64,000 nucleotides of DNA from Pyrinomonadaceae bacterium (GTDB lineage Bacteria; Acidobacteriota; Blastocatellia; Pyrinomonadales; Pyrinomonadaceae), in assembly GCA_019694395.1 (NCBI GenBank), contig JAIBCC010000005.1:124001-188000 (forward strand), given 5' to 3'. The notes beneath the pieces are model-generated. The model did no database searches and was not told the origin of the DNA. It saw nothing but the letters and a program-made list of their open reading frames with translations. Below are positions 1-8,638 of the stretch, piece by piece. A program made the translations under genes and the position numbers. Positions within the stretch are counted from its first letter, which is position 1. Every line of letters starts with the position of its first letter.

Positions 1-406
1 CGTCAATTTTCTTGCTTAAATAATTGATTAAAAAGCGAATTACGAAATTAGTTTCGGCAAATTTTTCCGCTTCTGAGCCGTGTATTTTGCAAAAGATTTT
101 AGCTTGTTTTGGCTTCATCAAAAAAATTGAAACAGAGTCACGCAAAATTGTGCGTAAATCAAGCGACGTGTTGAGATGGAGCAAATCAAAATCTTGTGCT
201 TTTAATATTTTGCGAAAGCGAAACGCAGTTGCTAAAACTCGTCGGATGCGTTCAAAAATCGGGGTGGGTTTATCTTTATCGCCGTAAACATAAACTTCTT
301 CGGTGCAGTCAATTCCCTTTTTTCGCAGAGCTTCGACAAAAGGCGGCTCGCTCGCAATCGGACCGCCCCACGAATCTTTACTCGGCATTCCAAACAGAAT
401 TTTCAT
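1..406 (-). CDS. GT4-like glycosyltransferase, N-terminal part (cut by window edge)
   Basis: Reading the minus strand from an ATG at 404-406 gives an open frame of about 135 codons that runs off the left edge. The product begins MKILFGMPSKDSWGG and continues with a segment like the N-terminal Rossmann half of GT4 (GT-B fold) enzymes: a Gly-rich start after the first strand, then a FDLLHLNT-type strand end and an ICKIHGSE-like motif. GT4 enzymes transfer a sugar from an activated donor in the cytoplasm, typically during polysaccharide or LPS assembly, which fits the glycan genes that follow. The C-terminal donor-binding half is outside the window, so substrate cannot be guessed. The forward frames over this stretch look like shadows. 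Confidence 0.75.
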   Translation of the reverse strand, partial: MKILFGMPSKDSWGGPIASEPPFVEALRKKGIDCTEEVYVYGDKDKPTPIFERIRRVLATAFRFRKILKAQDFDLLHLNTSLDLRTILRDSVSIFLMKPKQAKIFCKIHGSEAEKFAETNFVIRFLINYLSKKID

Positions 407-510
407 CGCTGTTGCAAAAGCAATAATTTTAATGGTTAGCGTATTAAAAAGCTAATCAAGAAAAATTTATGAAATTTAAACTCAAATTGTAGTAAAATCC
501 TACTGGAAAA

Positions 511-1326
511 GTGAATAAGTTGCCCTATAACGTTCAAGAGCATTACGCGATTGAAACTAAAATCGCGGAAAGGCTTAGAAATTCAACCCGTAATGAGCGG
601 TTAAGACTTTACCAGTGGGCTTACGACGAGCTTTATCAAAAAATTCCCAATCATCCTTTACTCTCAGTTTCCGCCGAAGAAAAAAATAACCGAATTGCCA
701 ACGAAATTAAAAATATGGAGGTTTTTCTGCAACCGGATTCCGTTTATCTGGAAATTGGGAGCGGAGATTGTGCAATAGCGGCGGAAGTTGCCAAAAGAGT
801 TAAACAGGTTTATGCCATTGATGTTTCAAAAGTAGTTGCAAAATCCTTTGCTGATTTGCCTAATTTTGAATTGATAATAACGGACGGAATCAAAATTCCG
901 GTGGCTGAAAACAGCATTGATATTGCTTACAGTAACCAATTGATGGAGCATATTCACCCAGAAGATGAAGTTTTACAACTAGAAAATGTCTTTCGTGCCT
1001 TAAAAAAAGGTGGTTCGTATTTTTGCATCACACCAAATCGTTTAAGCGGACCGCACGATATTTCAAGAAATTTTGACGGAGTGGCAACCGGACTTCATTT
1101 GAAAGAATATTCCGTAACCGAAATTAGCGAATTATTTAAGAAAATCGGTTTTTCAAACTCAAAAATCTATCTTCGATACTCGAAATTTGACCTTTTTTTA
1201 CCCATATTTCCTTACAAAATCTGCGAAAAATTTCTTGATCTGTTGCCGCATTCGTTTAGAAAATTGCTGACTTTTAACAAAATTGTGCGGTTTCTGCTCG
1301 GAGTTAAGATTGTGGCGACAAAATAA
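511..1326 (+). CDS. class I SAM-dependent methyltransferase
   Basis: A 271-residue protein starting at GTG 511, with a weak purine-rich GGAAAA just upstream. Residues about 76-180 form a Methyltransf_11/25-type Rossmann domain: motif I is YLEIGSGDCAIA near 79-90, an acidic strand end follows (YAIDVS), and there is an LMEHI/LKKGG pattern typical of motifs IV-V. The first 75 residues are helical and the C-terminal 70 are hydrophobic and basic, without a clear membrane helix. It probably methylates a sugar, lipid-linked glycan or small metabolite, as suggested by flanking glycosyltransferases. Its 3' end overlaps the convergent glycosyltransferase gene by 23 bp. The exact substrate is unknown. 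Confidence 0.8.
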   Translation: MNKLPYNVQEHYAIETKIAERLRNSTRNERLRLYQWAYDELYQKIPNHPLLSVSAEEKNNRIANEIKNMEVFLQPDSVYLEIGSGDCAIAAEVAKRVKQVYAIDVSKVVAKSFADLPNFELIITDGIKIPVAENSIDIAYSNQLMEHIHPEDEVLQLENVFRALKKGGSYFCITPNRLSGPHDISRNFDGVATGLHLKEYSVTEISELFKKIGFSNSKIYLRYSKFDLFLPIFPYKICEKFLDLLPHSFRKLLTFNKIVRFLLGVKIVATK

Positions 1327-2413
1327 TTTTTTCGTAAAGGTTTTTTAAGTTTTTCAGATGCGCTTCGATGCTGAATTTTTCATTTGCAAAATCAAATGCA
1401 CGATTCGTCAAATCATCTCGTAAATTGTTGTTTTTGAGCAGTTGCAAAACTTTTTCACTTAAAATCTCCGCATTTTGCAATGGAAAAACCTCGGCAAATT
1501 TTCCGTTTTCGGAGGCTTCCATTAACGGCTCAATATCGGAAATTATGAGAGGAACTTTTGCCAACATCGCTTCGATCATCGCAATCGGCAAACCTTCGTG
1601 AAATGAGGAAAAAATAAACAAATCGAGTTCTGCCAAAATGTCGGGAATATCGTTTCTAGCTCCAAGAAAATGGACTTTTTCGGCAATTCCTTTTTCAGCG
1701 CAAAAGTTTTTGCAATCAGCTAATTTTTCTTCTGCACCGTTTTCAGTTTTTCCTGCAAAAACACAATGAACATTAGGAATTTCAGCGAAAATTTTCGGTA
1801 AAGCGCGGCAAATTGTTAATTGATCTTTGCGCCGTTCCTGATAAAAATTTCCGATCATTCCGATTAACAAAGCATCATTCGGCAAATTAAATTCCTGTCG
1901 TAAGGATTTTCCGCTTGGCTTTAATCTTTCAATATCCGTCCCGTTATAAATTACCGTAAAATCTTTGGTATCAAAGTTATAATCTTTTTTCAAACTCTCG
2001 CTGACAATCACATTGGCATCCATTCGCGGAATCAAAAATTTAGCGGCTTGCAGGTTTTTCCAATCAAGCGTTGTTCCGCCGTGATAACTTAAAATCTTGC
2101 CAAAATTTTTAAGTTTTCGCGTTGCCAGATACAAATGCAAAGCCTCGACCGGCTGATGCGCGTGAACAATGCTAATTTGTTTTTCTACAATAATTTGGCG
2201 CAGTTGTTTAACCAAGGAAAAATCTATCGGCAAGCTGCGTTTGAATTTATGAAAATCCACTCCTGATTGACGAAAATCTTCCTCCATCGTGCCGCCTTTT
2301 GAAGTTACAAACGTCATTTCCAGCCCAACCCTTGCGGCATTTCGACAAACATCCAGCGTCAAAACTTCTGCTCCGCCGCGATTGGTTGTGTCTAAAAAAT
2401 GGAGAATTTTCAT
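1304..2413 (-). CDS. GT4 family glycosyltransferase
   Basis: About 369 residues, beginning KILHFLDTTNRGGAEVLTLDV, the usual GT4 N-terminus with the Gly-Gly-Ala-Glu acceptor-side loop. The C-terminal half carries the donor-site region: IGMIGNFYQERRKDQ, then a FSSFHEGLPIAMIEAM segment that matches the E-x7-E retaining GT4 signature. A TTG lies one codon upstream, but the ATG at 2411-2413 is preferred because its A overlaps the TGA of the upstream methyltransferase gene (TGATG), so the two are probably translationally coupled. Likely adds a sugar to a lipid- or undecaprenyl-linked glycan in the cytoplasm. Donor and acceptor are unknown. Confidence 0.87.
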   Translation of the reverse strand: MKILHFLDTTNRGGAEVLTLDVCRNAARVGLEMTFVTSKGGTMEEDFRQSGVDFHKFKRSLPIDFSLVKQLRQIIVEKQISIVHAHQPVEALHLYLATRKLKNFGKILSYHGGTTLDWKNLQAAKFLIPRMDANVIVSESLKKDYNFDTKDFTVIYNGTDIERLKPSGKSLRQEFNLPNDALLIGMIGNFYQERRKDQLTICRALPKIFAEIPNVHCVFAGKTENGAEEKLADCKNFCAEKGIAEKVHFLGARNDIPDILAELDLFIFSSFHEGLPIAMIEAMLAKVPLIISDIEPLMEASENGKFAEVFPLQNAEILSEKVLQLLKNNNLRDDLTNRAFDFANEKFSIEAHLKNLKNLYEKIILSPQS

Positions 2414-3342
2414 CAATAGATCATCCCTTGGTATTCTGCTATCAATTTCTCATCAGATAGAATCTCGTCGGATTTTCGCCCCAGAAAGAAATAGCTCGCA
2501 GCGGCATCAAAAGCCGTCGGTTTGTTTATCAAAAAATAATCGAAATATTTGAGCCAGAATCCGGTGATTGAACCAAACGCAAAGGCAATTTGTCCAAGTG
2601 TTTGATTGTAAAAAAAACTTTGCAAAAAATAGCAATATGACCACGCCAAAACCGTTCCTGTTGCACTGTTCGGACCGCTTTCGATTTCGGAGAATTGGCG
2701 AAACAATCGCCGATGTCCAAGTTGAGTGAACCGCATAAAATCATAACGTCCAGCGTGAACCTGTGCCATAAAAGGCGTTTCGGCATAAACCAATCCATCT
2801 TTTTTCAATACCCGATAAATCTCTGCTATACAAAGAGATGGATCAACAATATGCTCTAAAACGGCTTGGATAATCACCCCGTCAAAAGTCTCATTTTGAA
2901 ACGGCAAATCGTGCGCATCACAAAGCAAATCAGTGCGTTCGCTAAAGGCTACATCTGTTTCAACCAAAATAATTTGATCGGAAATTTTGTTCAAATCAAA
3001 ACCTTCGCCCTCTACCGCGCCGCCAATAATCAAAACCTTTGCACCTTTTTTTGGCAAACTAGAAAAGAAGTTTTGAAAGTTCTTCTCGCTTTTGATGTTA
3101 ATGCTAATAGAAGGAATAAATTTCTTTAATTTTCGTTTCCAACTGCCATTTTTTTTATAAGTCGTATCTTGCAAAGCGACGAAACTTTCGATCTTAAACA
3201 AACTGTTTGCATCATTTATCAAAACGGGTATGTCATTGATAACAGGAAAGTTTAATCTGCAATTCGCACATTCAAAGTTCTTTAATTCGTCTTTGCAACG
3301 CGGACAGACGAGGGATTCAATAATGTTTGGATCAAGTTTCAT
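2413..3342 (-). CDS. methyltransferase with N-terminal Trm112-like zinc ribbon
   Basis: A 309-residue protein. Residues 1-50 contain CPRCKDEL followed by CANCRLNFPVINDIPVLI, the Trm112-like Cys4 zinc-ribbon pattern often fused to bacterial methyltransferases. Residues about 100-220 form a Methyltransf_11 domain: VLIIGGAVEGEG as motif I, DAHDLPFQNETFDGVIIQAVLEHI as motifs III-IV, VLKKDG as motif V. It is the first gene of a two-gene leftward unit with the GT4 that it overlaps by one base. Such fusions are common in O-antigen and exopolysaccharide clusters. A role in glycan modification is an inference from context; the substrate is not visible. Confidence 0.82.
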   Translation of the reverse strand: MKLDPNIIESLVCPRCKDELKNFECANCRLNFPVINDIPVLINDANSLFKIESFVALQDTTYKKNGSWKRKLKKFIPSISINIKSEKNFQNFFSSLPKKGAKVLIIGGAVEGEGFDLNKISDQIILVETDVAFSERTDLLCDAHDLPFQNETFDGVIIQAVLEHIVDPSLCIAEIYRVLKKDGLVYAETPFMAQVHAGRYDFMRFTQLGHRRLFRQFSEIESGPNSATGTVLAWSYCYFLQSFFYNQTLGQIAFAFGSITGFWLKYFDYFLINKPTAFDAAASYFFLGRKSDEILSDEKLIAEYQGMIY

Positions 3343-3501
3343 TTGAACTTTTATTGGTTTGCGGTCTTTGGATTTTGGTTACAATATTCAATGTTCTTAT
3401 TATCTATCAATGCTTTACGGGCTTTTCGACAACTCAATAAATCGGTCAAAGACCAAACCAAAGTTTGACTTTCGACTTTTTCCCTTTTAACCTTTTGCTA
3501 A
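3343..3501. repeat. divergent intergenic gap with degenerate GGTCTTTGG inverted repeat
   Basis: Between the divergent methyltransferase and GT2 genes. The left part (about 3355-3385) carries TTGGTTTGCGGTCTTTGG and the right part (about 3444-3468) carries its imperfect reverse complement GGTCAAAGACCAAACCAAAG, with a loop of about 60 bp. The same element type, better preserved, occurs at 38245-38351. Promoters for both flanking genes must lie here, but I cannot assign them with confidence. Confidence 0.5.
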
Positions 3502-4449
3502 ATGGCTGATGTCACCATTCTTATTCCGTCCTACAACCACGCGCCGTTTATCGAACGGACTTTGCGCTCAGTTTTCGCGCAGACTTTGCCGCCGAAAAAA
3601 TTGATTGTAATTGACGATGGTTCAAAAGACGAATCCATAAAGATCATCGGAAAAGTTTTAGCCGATTGTCCGTTTGATTTTGAGTTCATTAAACGCGAAA
3701 ATCGCGGGCTTTGCGCCACCCTGAATGAGGGACTGACGCGAACTGCAACTCCTTATTTTGCTTATATTAGCTCAGATGATGTGTGGTTGCCGCGTTTTTT
3801 GGAAAGCCGCATTGAAATTTTAGAAAATCGTCCAAACGCAGTTTTATCCTACGGATATGCACATTTAATTGATGAAGATGACCGCATCATTGATTCCAAT
3901 CAAAATTGGGGCGAATATGCGGACGGCAACGCACTTTCAATGTTGCTTCACCCGATAATTCCGGCAAGTGCGGCAGTTGTTTATCGAAAAAACGTCTTGG
4001 AAAGATGTCATTGGACAGAAGGAATTGTCCTCGAAGATTACGACCTTTACCTGCGCTTGAGCGTGTTGGGCGAATTTGCTTTAGACAACGAAATTTTGTC
4101 GGCGTGGCGGATTCACGATTACAACACCAGCAAAGATTTTCCGTTGATGATGAACGAATGGCTAGCTGCAATTGAACGAAATGCAGAGGTTATCGGACTA
4201 GATAAAGAGAATTTAGAGCAAGTTCTGCAGAAAATAAAGTTTCGATGCGTGGCGGATTACAATCGAAATGGAAACAAAAAAGAGGCTTGGAAAATGTTCC
4301 GTGAAAATTTGGGAGGCGCGGAATCCATTACCGAAATCGGCAAGAATCTGGCTCGTTTAGTTATTCCGCGAAAATTATTTCTGTGGAATCGGGAGCGGAA
4401 AGATCAAAAAGCAAAAGAAAATAATGGAAAACTGGAATTAAAAGATTAA
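3502..4449 (+). CDS. GT2 family glycosyltransferase
   Basis: A 315-residue protein with a classical GT2 (GT-A fold) N-terminal domain: VTILIPSYNHAPFIERTLRS at the start, VIDDGSKDES as the nucleotide-binding aspartates (about residues 37-46), NRGLCATLNEG, and a SSDD metal-binding DXD-like site near residue 94. VLEDYDLYLRLS near residue 180 matches the general-base ED motif. The C-terminus is basic and soluble. It is followed directly by another GT2 gene with no spacer (stop at 4447-4449, GTG at 4450), so both form a two-gene glycan biosynthesis unit. Donor and linkage are unknown. Confidence 0.9.
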   Translation: MADVTILIPSYNHAPFIERTLRSVFAQTLPPKKLIVIDDGSKDESIKIIGKVLADCPFDFEFIKRENRGLCATLNEGLTRTATPYFAYISSDDVWLPRFLESRIEILENRPNAVLSYGYAHLIDEDDRIIDSNQNWGEYADGNALSMLLHPIIPASAAVVYRKNVLERCHWTEGIVLEDYDLYLRLSVLGEFALDNEILSAWRIHDYNTSKDFPLMMNEWLAAIERNAEVIGLDKENLEQVLQKIKFRCVADYNRNGNKKEAWKMFRENLGGAESITEIGKNLARLVIPRKLFLWNRERKDQKAKENNGKLELKD

Positions 4450-6084
4450 GTGTCTGTCATTAAAAGAAAAATCAAAACAGCCTTAGAAATTTGGAGTGAA
4501 CACGGCTTGCAAGGCGTTAAATCCCGCCTCAAAAATATTTCATTTGAAATCGGGCAAAAAATTGCTTATCGAAAATGGGTAAAAGAGTTTGATACGCTGA
4601 CCGAAAACGACCGTCAGGCAATCCGCCAACGTATCGAAAATTTCGCGCAGCAGCCTTTAATTTCAATAATTTTGCCTGTTTATAATGTTGATGAAAAATG
4701 GCTTCGGCTTTGTTTAGATTCTGTATGCAACCAAATTTATCAAAATTGGGAGCTTTGCATTGCCGATGATTGCTCGCCTAAATCTCATATTCGCAAAATT
4801 TTAGAAGAATACCAAAATAAAGATTCGCGGATCAAAGTCGTTTTTCGAGAAAAAAACGGACATATTTCTGCTGCTTCAAATTCCGCTTTGGAAATTGCAA
4901 CGGGCGAATTTTCCGTTTTACTTGACCACGATGACGAATTAGCCGAACACGCGCTTTATTTTGTAGCAGAAGAATTAAATCGCTTTCCCGATACTCAAAT
5001 GATTTATAGCGATGAGGACTTAATTGACGAAAAAGGAAAGCGTTCCGAGCCGAAATTTAAGCCTGATTGGAGTCAAGATTTAATTTATTCGTTAAATTTA
5101 ATTACGCATCTTTCCGCTTATCGCACCGAATTGTTGAAAAAAATCGGCGGCTTTACGATTGGAATCGAAGGCAGTCAGGATTACGATCTGGCTTTGCGGA
5201 TGATTGAGCAAATTAACGAAAAACAAATTCGCCATATTCCGCACATTCTCTATCATTGGCGGGCGATTTCCGGCTCAGTTGCGCTAAATCCGAATGAAAA
5301 ACCTTACGCCCACGAACGCGCCCGCGATGCAATTCGTCAGCATTTTGCGCGAGTCGGCATCAAAGCAAAAGTTGAGGAAGGCTATTTTAACTTGCATCGA
5401 GTCGTTTATGATGCAGAACCAAGTTTTGAAGTTATTCAATCAAAAAACGTAACGGCTGAAACGTTAAATGCTTTGGCAAACAATAGCTTAAGCGATGTGT
5501 TGATTTTTGTAGATGAAAACATCAAACCGATTTCAGAAGAAAGTTTTTCGGAGTTGGCAAAAATTGCAATGCAAAATAATATTGGTGCAGTCGGCGGAAA
5601 GATTTTGACCAATAAAGCTACTGTTCACAATAGCGGAGTGATTTTAGGTGTCGGAAAACTGCTCGGATTCGCTCATCAGGGAATTTCCAAACTCGCCCCC
5701 GGAAGTTTTGTCCGTGCTCAAGTTGTCGGAAATTATTCGGCAGTTTCGGGAGTTGTGGCAATCCGCCACGAACTTTTTGAGGAAATGAAAGGCTTTGATA
5801 CTGAGAATTTCAACCAAGGATTGTTTGAAATTGACCTTTGCCTACGTCTGCGCGAAAAAGGTTTCCGAATCGTTTTCACGCCTCACGCAGAATTTATTCA
5901 AAAAGGCTTTTCTACACTTGAGAAAATATTGCAAACTGTTGATTCAGTGGAGATTATCCGTTTTCGCCATAAATGGCAAAAGCGATTGGAAAGAGATAAA
6001 TTTTACAATGAAAATCTGTCGCCGGAAAATGGAAGATTTGCAATTCAAATGCCGCCGAGAATTAAAAAGTTCTGGAAAAATTAA
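4450..6084 (+). CDS. two-domain GT2 glycosyltransferase (O-antigen/rhamnan type)
   Basis: A 544-residue protein starting at GTG directly after the preceding stop. Residues 1-70 are a basic helical leader typical of large O-antigen GT2 enzymes. Residues about 73-290 are a full GT2 domain: ISIILPVYNVDEKWLRLCLD, CIADDCSP, LDHDDELAEHAL (the DXD site) and GSQDYDLALRM. Residues about 325-520 look like a second, shortened GT2 half (VGGKILTNKATVHNSGV, VSGVVAIRHELFEEMKGFD, FEIDLCLRLREKGFRIV) that lacks an obvious first nucleotide-binding segment. Bifunctional or processive chain extension is possible. Its 3' end overlaps the convergent gene at 6081. Confidence 0.88.
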   Translation: MSVIKRKIKTALEIWSEHGLQGVKSRLKNISFEIGQKIAYRKWVKEFDTLTENDRQAIRQRIENFAQQPLISIILPVYNVDEKWLRLCLDSVCNQIYQNWELCIADDCSPKSHIRKILEEYQNKDSRIKVVFREKNGHISAASNSALEIATGEFSVLLDHDDELAEHALYFVAEELNRFPDTQMIYSDEDLIDEKGKRSEPKFKPDWSQDLIYSLNLITHLSAYRTELLKKIGGFTIGIEGSQDYDLALRMIEQINEKQIRHIPHILYHWRAISGSVALNPNEKPYAHERARDAIRQHFARVGIKAKVEEGYFNLHRVVYDAEPSFEVIQSKNVTAETLNALANNSLSDVLIFVDENIKPISEESFSELAKIAMQNNIGAVGGKILTNKATVHNSGVILGVGKLLGFAHQGISKLAPGSFVRAQVVGNYSAVSGVVAIRHELFEEMKGFDTENFNQGLFEIDLCLRLREKGFRIVFTPHAEFIQKGFSTLEKILQTVDSVEIIRFRHKWQKRLERDKFYNENLSPENGRFAIQMPPRIKKFWKN

Positions 6085-6782
6085 ACCTTAAACAGAGGGA
6101 TGATTGTAGCTCTCTGTTTAGCATCGTCAAGAAATTTTTCAATATCGGATTCGATTTTTTCCTCAGTTAAAATTTGATTGATTTCCGCTTGAACCTCTTC
6201 AAATTTCGGAAGCAGCAAACCCGGATTTTTACGGCGAAACTCAGGCGTGTAAACATCACGGTAATACTTCTTTTCCTCATCCGGCGTGATGATCACAAAC
6301 GAACGAAAACGAAAATCAATGTATTTTTCGATGGCAACTCGCTGGCGAATCATTCGTTGAAAATTTTCGTCCTTGATTGAATCAAATCCAACTGTTTGTA
6401 AACGGCTCTGGAATTGTTCAGGTGATTTGAAAGTATCTACAATTCGTTTAATTTGTGCATCAATTTCTTCCTGTTTCGGTTCTGCCGATGGTAATCTTTG
6501 AGCCTCCAGCGCAAAAAGCCGCAAGTCTATCAAAGTTTGCAATGCCCGATTTAGATCCTCTGACCTTGGCGGCGAAATCGAAGTATCGGACTCTAAAGCT
6601 AATTGCCACAACAAATCCGAATAAGTTATGAGTTCAGGTCTCGACACCCCATCGCTGATCGTTGCTACCGTTTCATCAACTACTTCCTGAGCAAAATCTT
6701 TTTGCGTAAATGAGAGAATAAGCAGTCCCCAAAAGCCGCACCAGAGAACTTTTTGGATTTTTCGGTAAAGATTTTTTGACAT
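6081..6782 (-). CDS. SurA N-terminal-domain periplasmic chaperone-like protein
   Basis: A 233-residue protein with an N-terminal hydrophobic segment (about residues 11-31, ending FAQEVV), consistent with a Sec signal. The rest resembles the SurA/PrsA N-terminal chaperone domain: VATISDGVSRPELITYSDLLWQLALES, a long LIDLRLFALEAQR helix, VDTFKSPEQFQSRLQTVGFD, MIRQRVAIEKYIDFRF, then EEKKYYRDVYTPEF and a C-terminal helix. No parvulin (rotamase) domain follows, so it would be a chaperone-only form. It is the first gene on the minus strand after the histidine-kinase promoter region and ends inside the convergent GT2 gene. Outer-membrane protein escort is an inference. Confidence 0.75.
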   Translation of the reverse strand: MSKNLYRKIQKVLWCGFWGLLILSFTQKDFAQEVVDETVATISDGVSRPELITYSDLLWQLALESDTSISPPRSEDLNRALQTLIDLRLFALEAQRLPSAEPKQEEIDAQIKRIVDTFKSPEQFQSRLQTVGFDSIKDENFQRMIRQRVAIEKYIDFRFRSFVIITPDEEKKYYRDVYTPEFRRKNPGLLLPKFEEVQAEINQILTEEKIESDIEKFLDDAKQRATIIPLFKV

Positions 6783-6859
6783 AACCCCTTATTCAGATTT
6801 TTGTTTAAAACTTGCTTCAGGTCAAATGCTTCAGTTACTTCTTTTTTCAGCAAAAAACC

Positions 6860-6888
6860 TTGACATTTTGTTTAAATTTATCAATAAT
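6860..6888 (+). promoter_or_regulatory. sigma70-like promoter for the NtrB-like kinase
   Basis: TTGACA at 6860-6865 and AATAAT at 6883-6888 are separated by 17 bp. This is the best promoter match in the 213-bp gap between the divergent SurA-like gene and the histidine kinase, and it leaves a leader of about 100 nt. Assigned by consensus only. Confidence 0.55.
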
Positions 6889-6995
6889 ACTAAACGAAGT
6901 TTAACACTTCATTCTGTATCCTTCTTAAGTCAAACCTCTGAGATGACAAAACCGATAAAAAGTTTGTCAAAAACGCAGAAAAAATATTATCCCCA

Positions 6996-8627
6996 ATGGA
7001 ATTAAAATTAGGCGCGAAGGCGTTGTCTCCACAGCTTACAAAAAATGAATCTTCCTCCGAATTAAGATTTGTCACTGATCTTGGGCGCAATTTACTCTCT
7101 CTGGTGCATCCCAAAAAGGTCGCTAACTGCGTGGCAGAATCAATTCAACGTGAAGTGCGGGCGGAAGCCTGTGCTTTTGTTTTTGAACTGGAGAACTTAG
7201 GTTTAGTCTGCGCTGCTTTTGATTCCAATGGCGAAGGATCTCCAAATTTAGTGCAAAAACGTTGCTTCAAAAAATGGCTCAGTGTTTTACCGCCGCAAAT
7301 TTCGGTTTGGATTGAGGATAAAAATGAATTTCTTTTGAATCTCCCACACGAATTTGAATATATTTCGCCTCTACACATCAACGGCAAGGTCAGAGGCGCA
7401 GTAATTGTTGGTTTTAACAAAAAACAGCAGTTTCAGGAAAAAACGCGGCGTTTGATCGATGCTTCGACACAAATGGCAGCATTGAGCGTCAATCTTTCTG
7501 CTCATTACGAAGCAACCATGGATGCTTCGATAAGTTCCGCCAAAGAAGAACATCGTAAATTTACCGAAACCGTAGTTGATGCACTGCCTGTTTCGCTTTA
7601 TGTGATTGATCGTGAATACCGAATTGTGACCTGGAATCGGCATCGTGAAATCGGTGAACAAGGGCTTTCGCGTGATTCGGTCATTGGACGAAACATTTTC
7701 GATGTTCTGACCAAACAACCAAAAAGACAACTTTTAGCCGAATTTGAAAAAACATTTCGCACTGGAAAAATTGAGCGTATCGAGCAGCGCACAACCGACG
7801 AAAACGGAGTCACAAAACATTGGTTGGTCAGCAAAGTTCCGATGCGCGACCATTTTACCGGCGAAATTACACACGTTATCACCGTGGGCGAAGATGTCAC
7901 AATGCGGGTCGAAGCAATGCAAGCGGTCGCTAAAGCCGAAAAGCTGGCGGCTGTCGGTAGATTGGCAGCGGGCGTAGTTCATGAAATTAATAATCCGTTG
8001 GCAACTATTTCAGCCTGTGCTGAAGCACTTGAAACCAGAGTCAACGAAGGTGCCTTTAATGAGTCACCTGATATAGCGGATTTGCGTGAATATCTAGGGT
8101 TAATCCGCAATGAGGCGTTTCGCTGCAAAATCATTACTAACGGATTGCTCGATTTCAGCCGTGCTCGCGGAAGTAATCGCGTTCCGCTTAACATTGCTGA
8201 CACCATCAGATACTCAGCCCGTCTTTTAACCCACCAAAAACGCGGCGAAAGGATCGAAATCAATATTGAAGAGGAAGAAAATCTACCTCTGGTAAATGCT
8301 GACGAAGGACAAATGCAGCAAGCAATTATCGCTTTGGCAGCAAATGGAATTGATGCCATGCCCGAAGGCGGAACGCTCACTTTTCGCAGTTATTCTGAAA
8401 AAAATCGCGTCATTATCGAAGTTCAAGATACCGGAATCGGAATTTCACCTGACGATATGTCAAAAATTTTTGAACCGTTTTTCACCACTAAGGAAGTAGG
8501 TAAAGGAACAGGTTTAGGATTAGCCGTTTGCTACGGAATTATTACCGAACACGGCGGCAGACTATCGGTTCGCTCAAATGTTGGCTTAGGCACAACTTTT
8601 ACAATTACACTTCCCCCTCTCAAATAA
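6996..8627 (+). CDS. GAF-PAS sensor histidine kinase, NtrB/AtoS-like
   Basis: A 543-residue cytoplasmic kinase with no clear transmembrane segment. Residues about 25-165 resemble a GAF domain. Residues about 188-305 are a PAS domain ([22 protein letters not shown]). The HisKA H-box is [16 protein letters not shown], with the phosphorylated His at about 329. The HATPase domain shows an N-box ([13 protein letters not shown]), G1 (DTGIGIS) and G2 ([11 protein letters not shown]). It autophosphorylates on His and should donate phosphate to the NtrC-type regulator encoded 11 bp downstream. The lack of membrane helices implies sensing of a cytoplasmic signal. The start lacks a strong Shine-Dalgarno, but the frame is open and the domain order complete. 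Confidence 0.9.
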   Translation: MELKLGAKALSPQLTKNESSSELRFVTDLGRNLLSLVHPKKVANCVAESIQREVRAEACAFVFELENLGLVCAAFDSNGEGSPNLVQKRCFKKWLSVLPPQISVWIEDKNEFLLNLPHEFEYISPLHINGKVRGAVIVGFNKKQQFQEKTRRLIDASTQMAALSVNLSAHYEATMDASISSAKEEHRKFTETVVDALPVSLYVIDREYRIVTWNRHREIGEQGLSRDSVIGRNIFDVLTKQPKRQLLAEFEKTFRTGKIERIEQRTTDENGVTKHWLVSKVPMRDHFTGEITHVITVGEDVTMRVEAMQAVAKAEKLAAVGRLAAGVVHEINNPLATISACAEALETRVNEGAFNESPDIADLREYLGLIRNEAFRCKIITNGLLDFSRARGSNRVPLNIADTIRYSARLLTHQKRGERIEINIEEEENLPLVNADEGQMQQAIIALAANGIDAMPEGGTLTFRSYSEKNRVIIEVQDTGIGISPDDMSKIFEPFFTTKEVGKGTGLGLAVCYGIITEHGGRLSVRSNVGLGTTFTITLPPLK

Positions 8628-8638
8628 GGAAAAAAATT

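Noticed and set aside
24-426. Two plus-strand open frames at the left edge
   Set aside because: The minus strand carries an open GT4-like frame across the same bases, so these are shadows.
8528-8638. Upstream extension of the NtrC-like regulator
   Set aside because: The extra 37 codons overlap the kinase gene and are not receiver-like; the ATG at 8639 has a Shine-Dalgarno.
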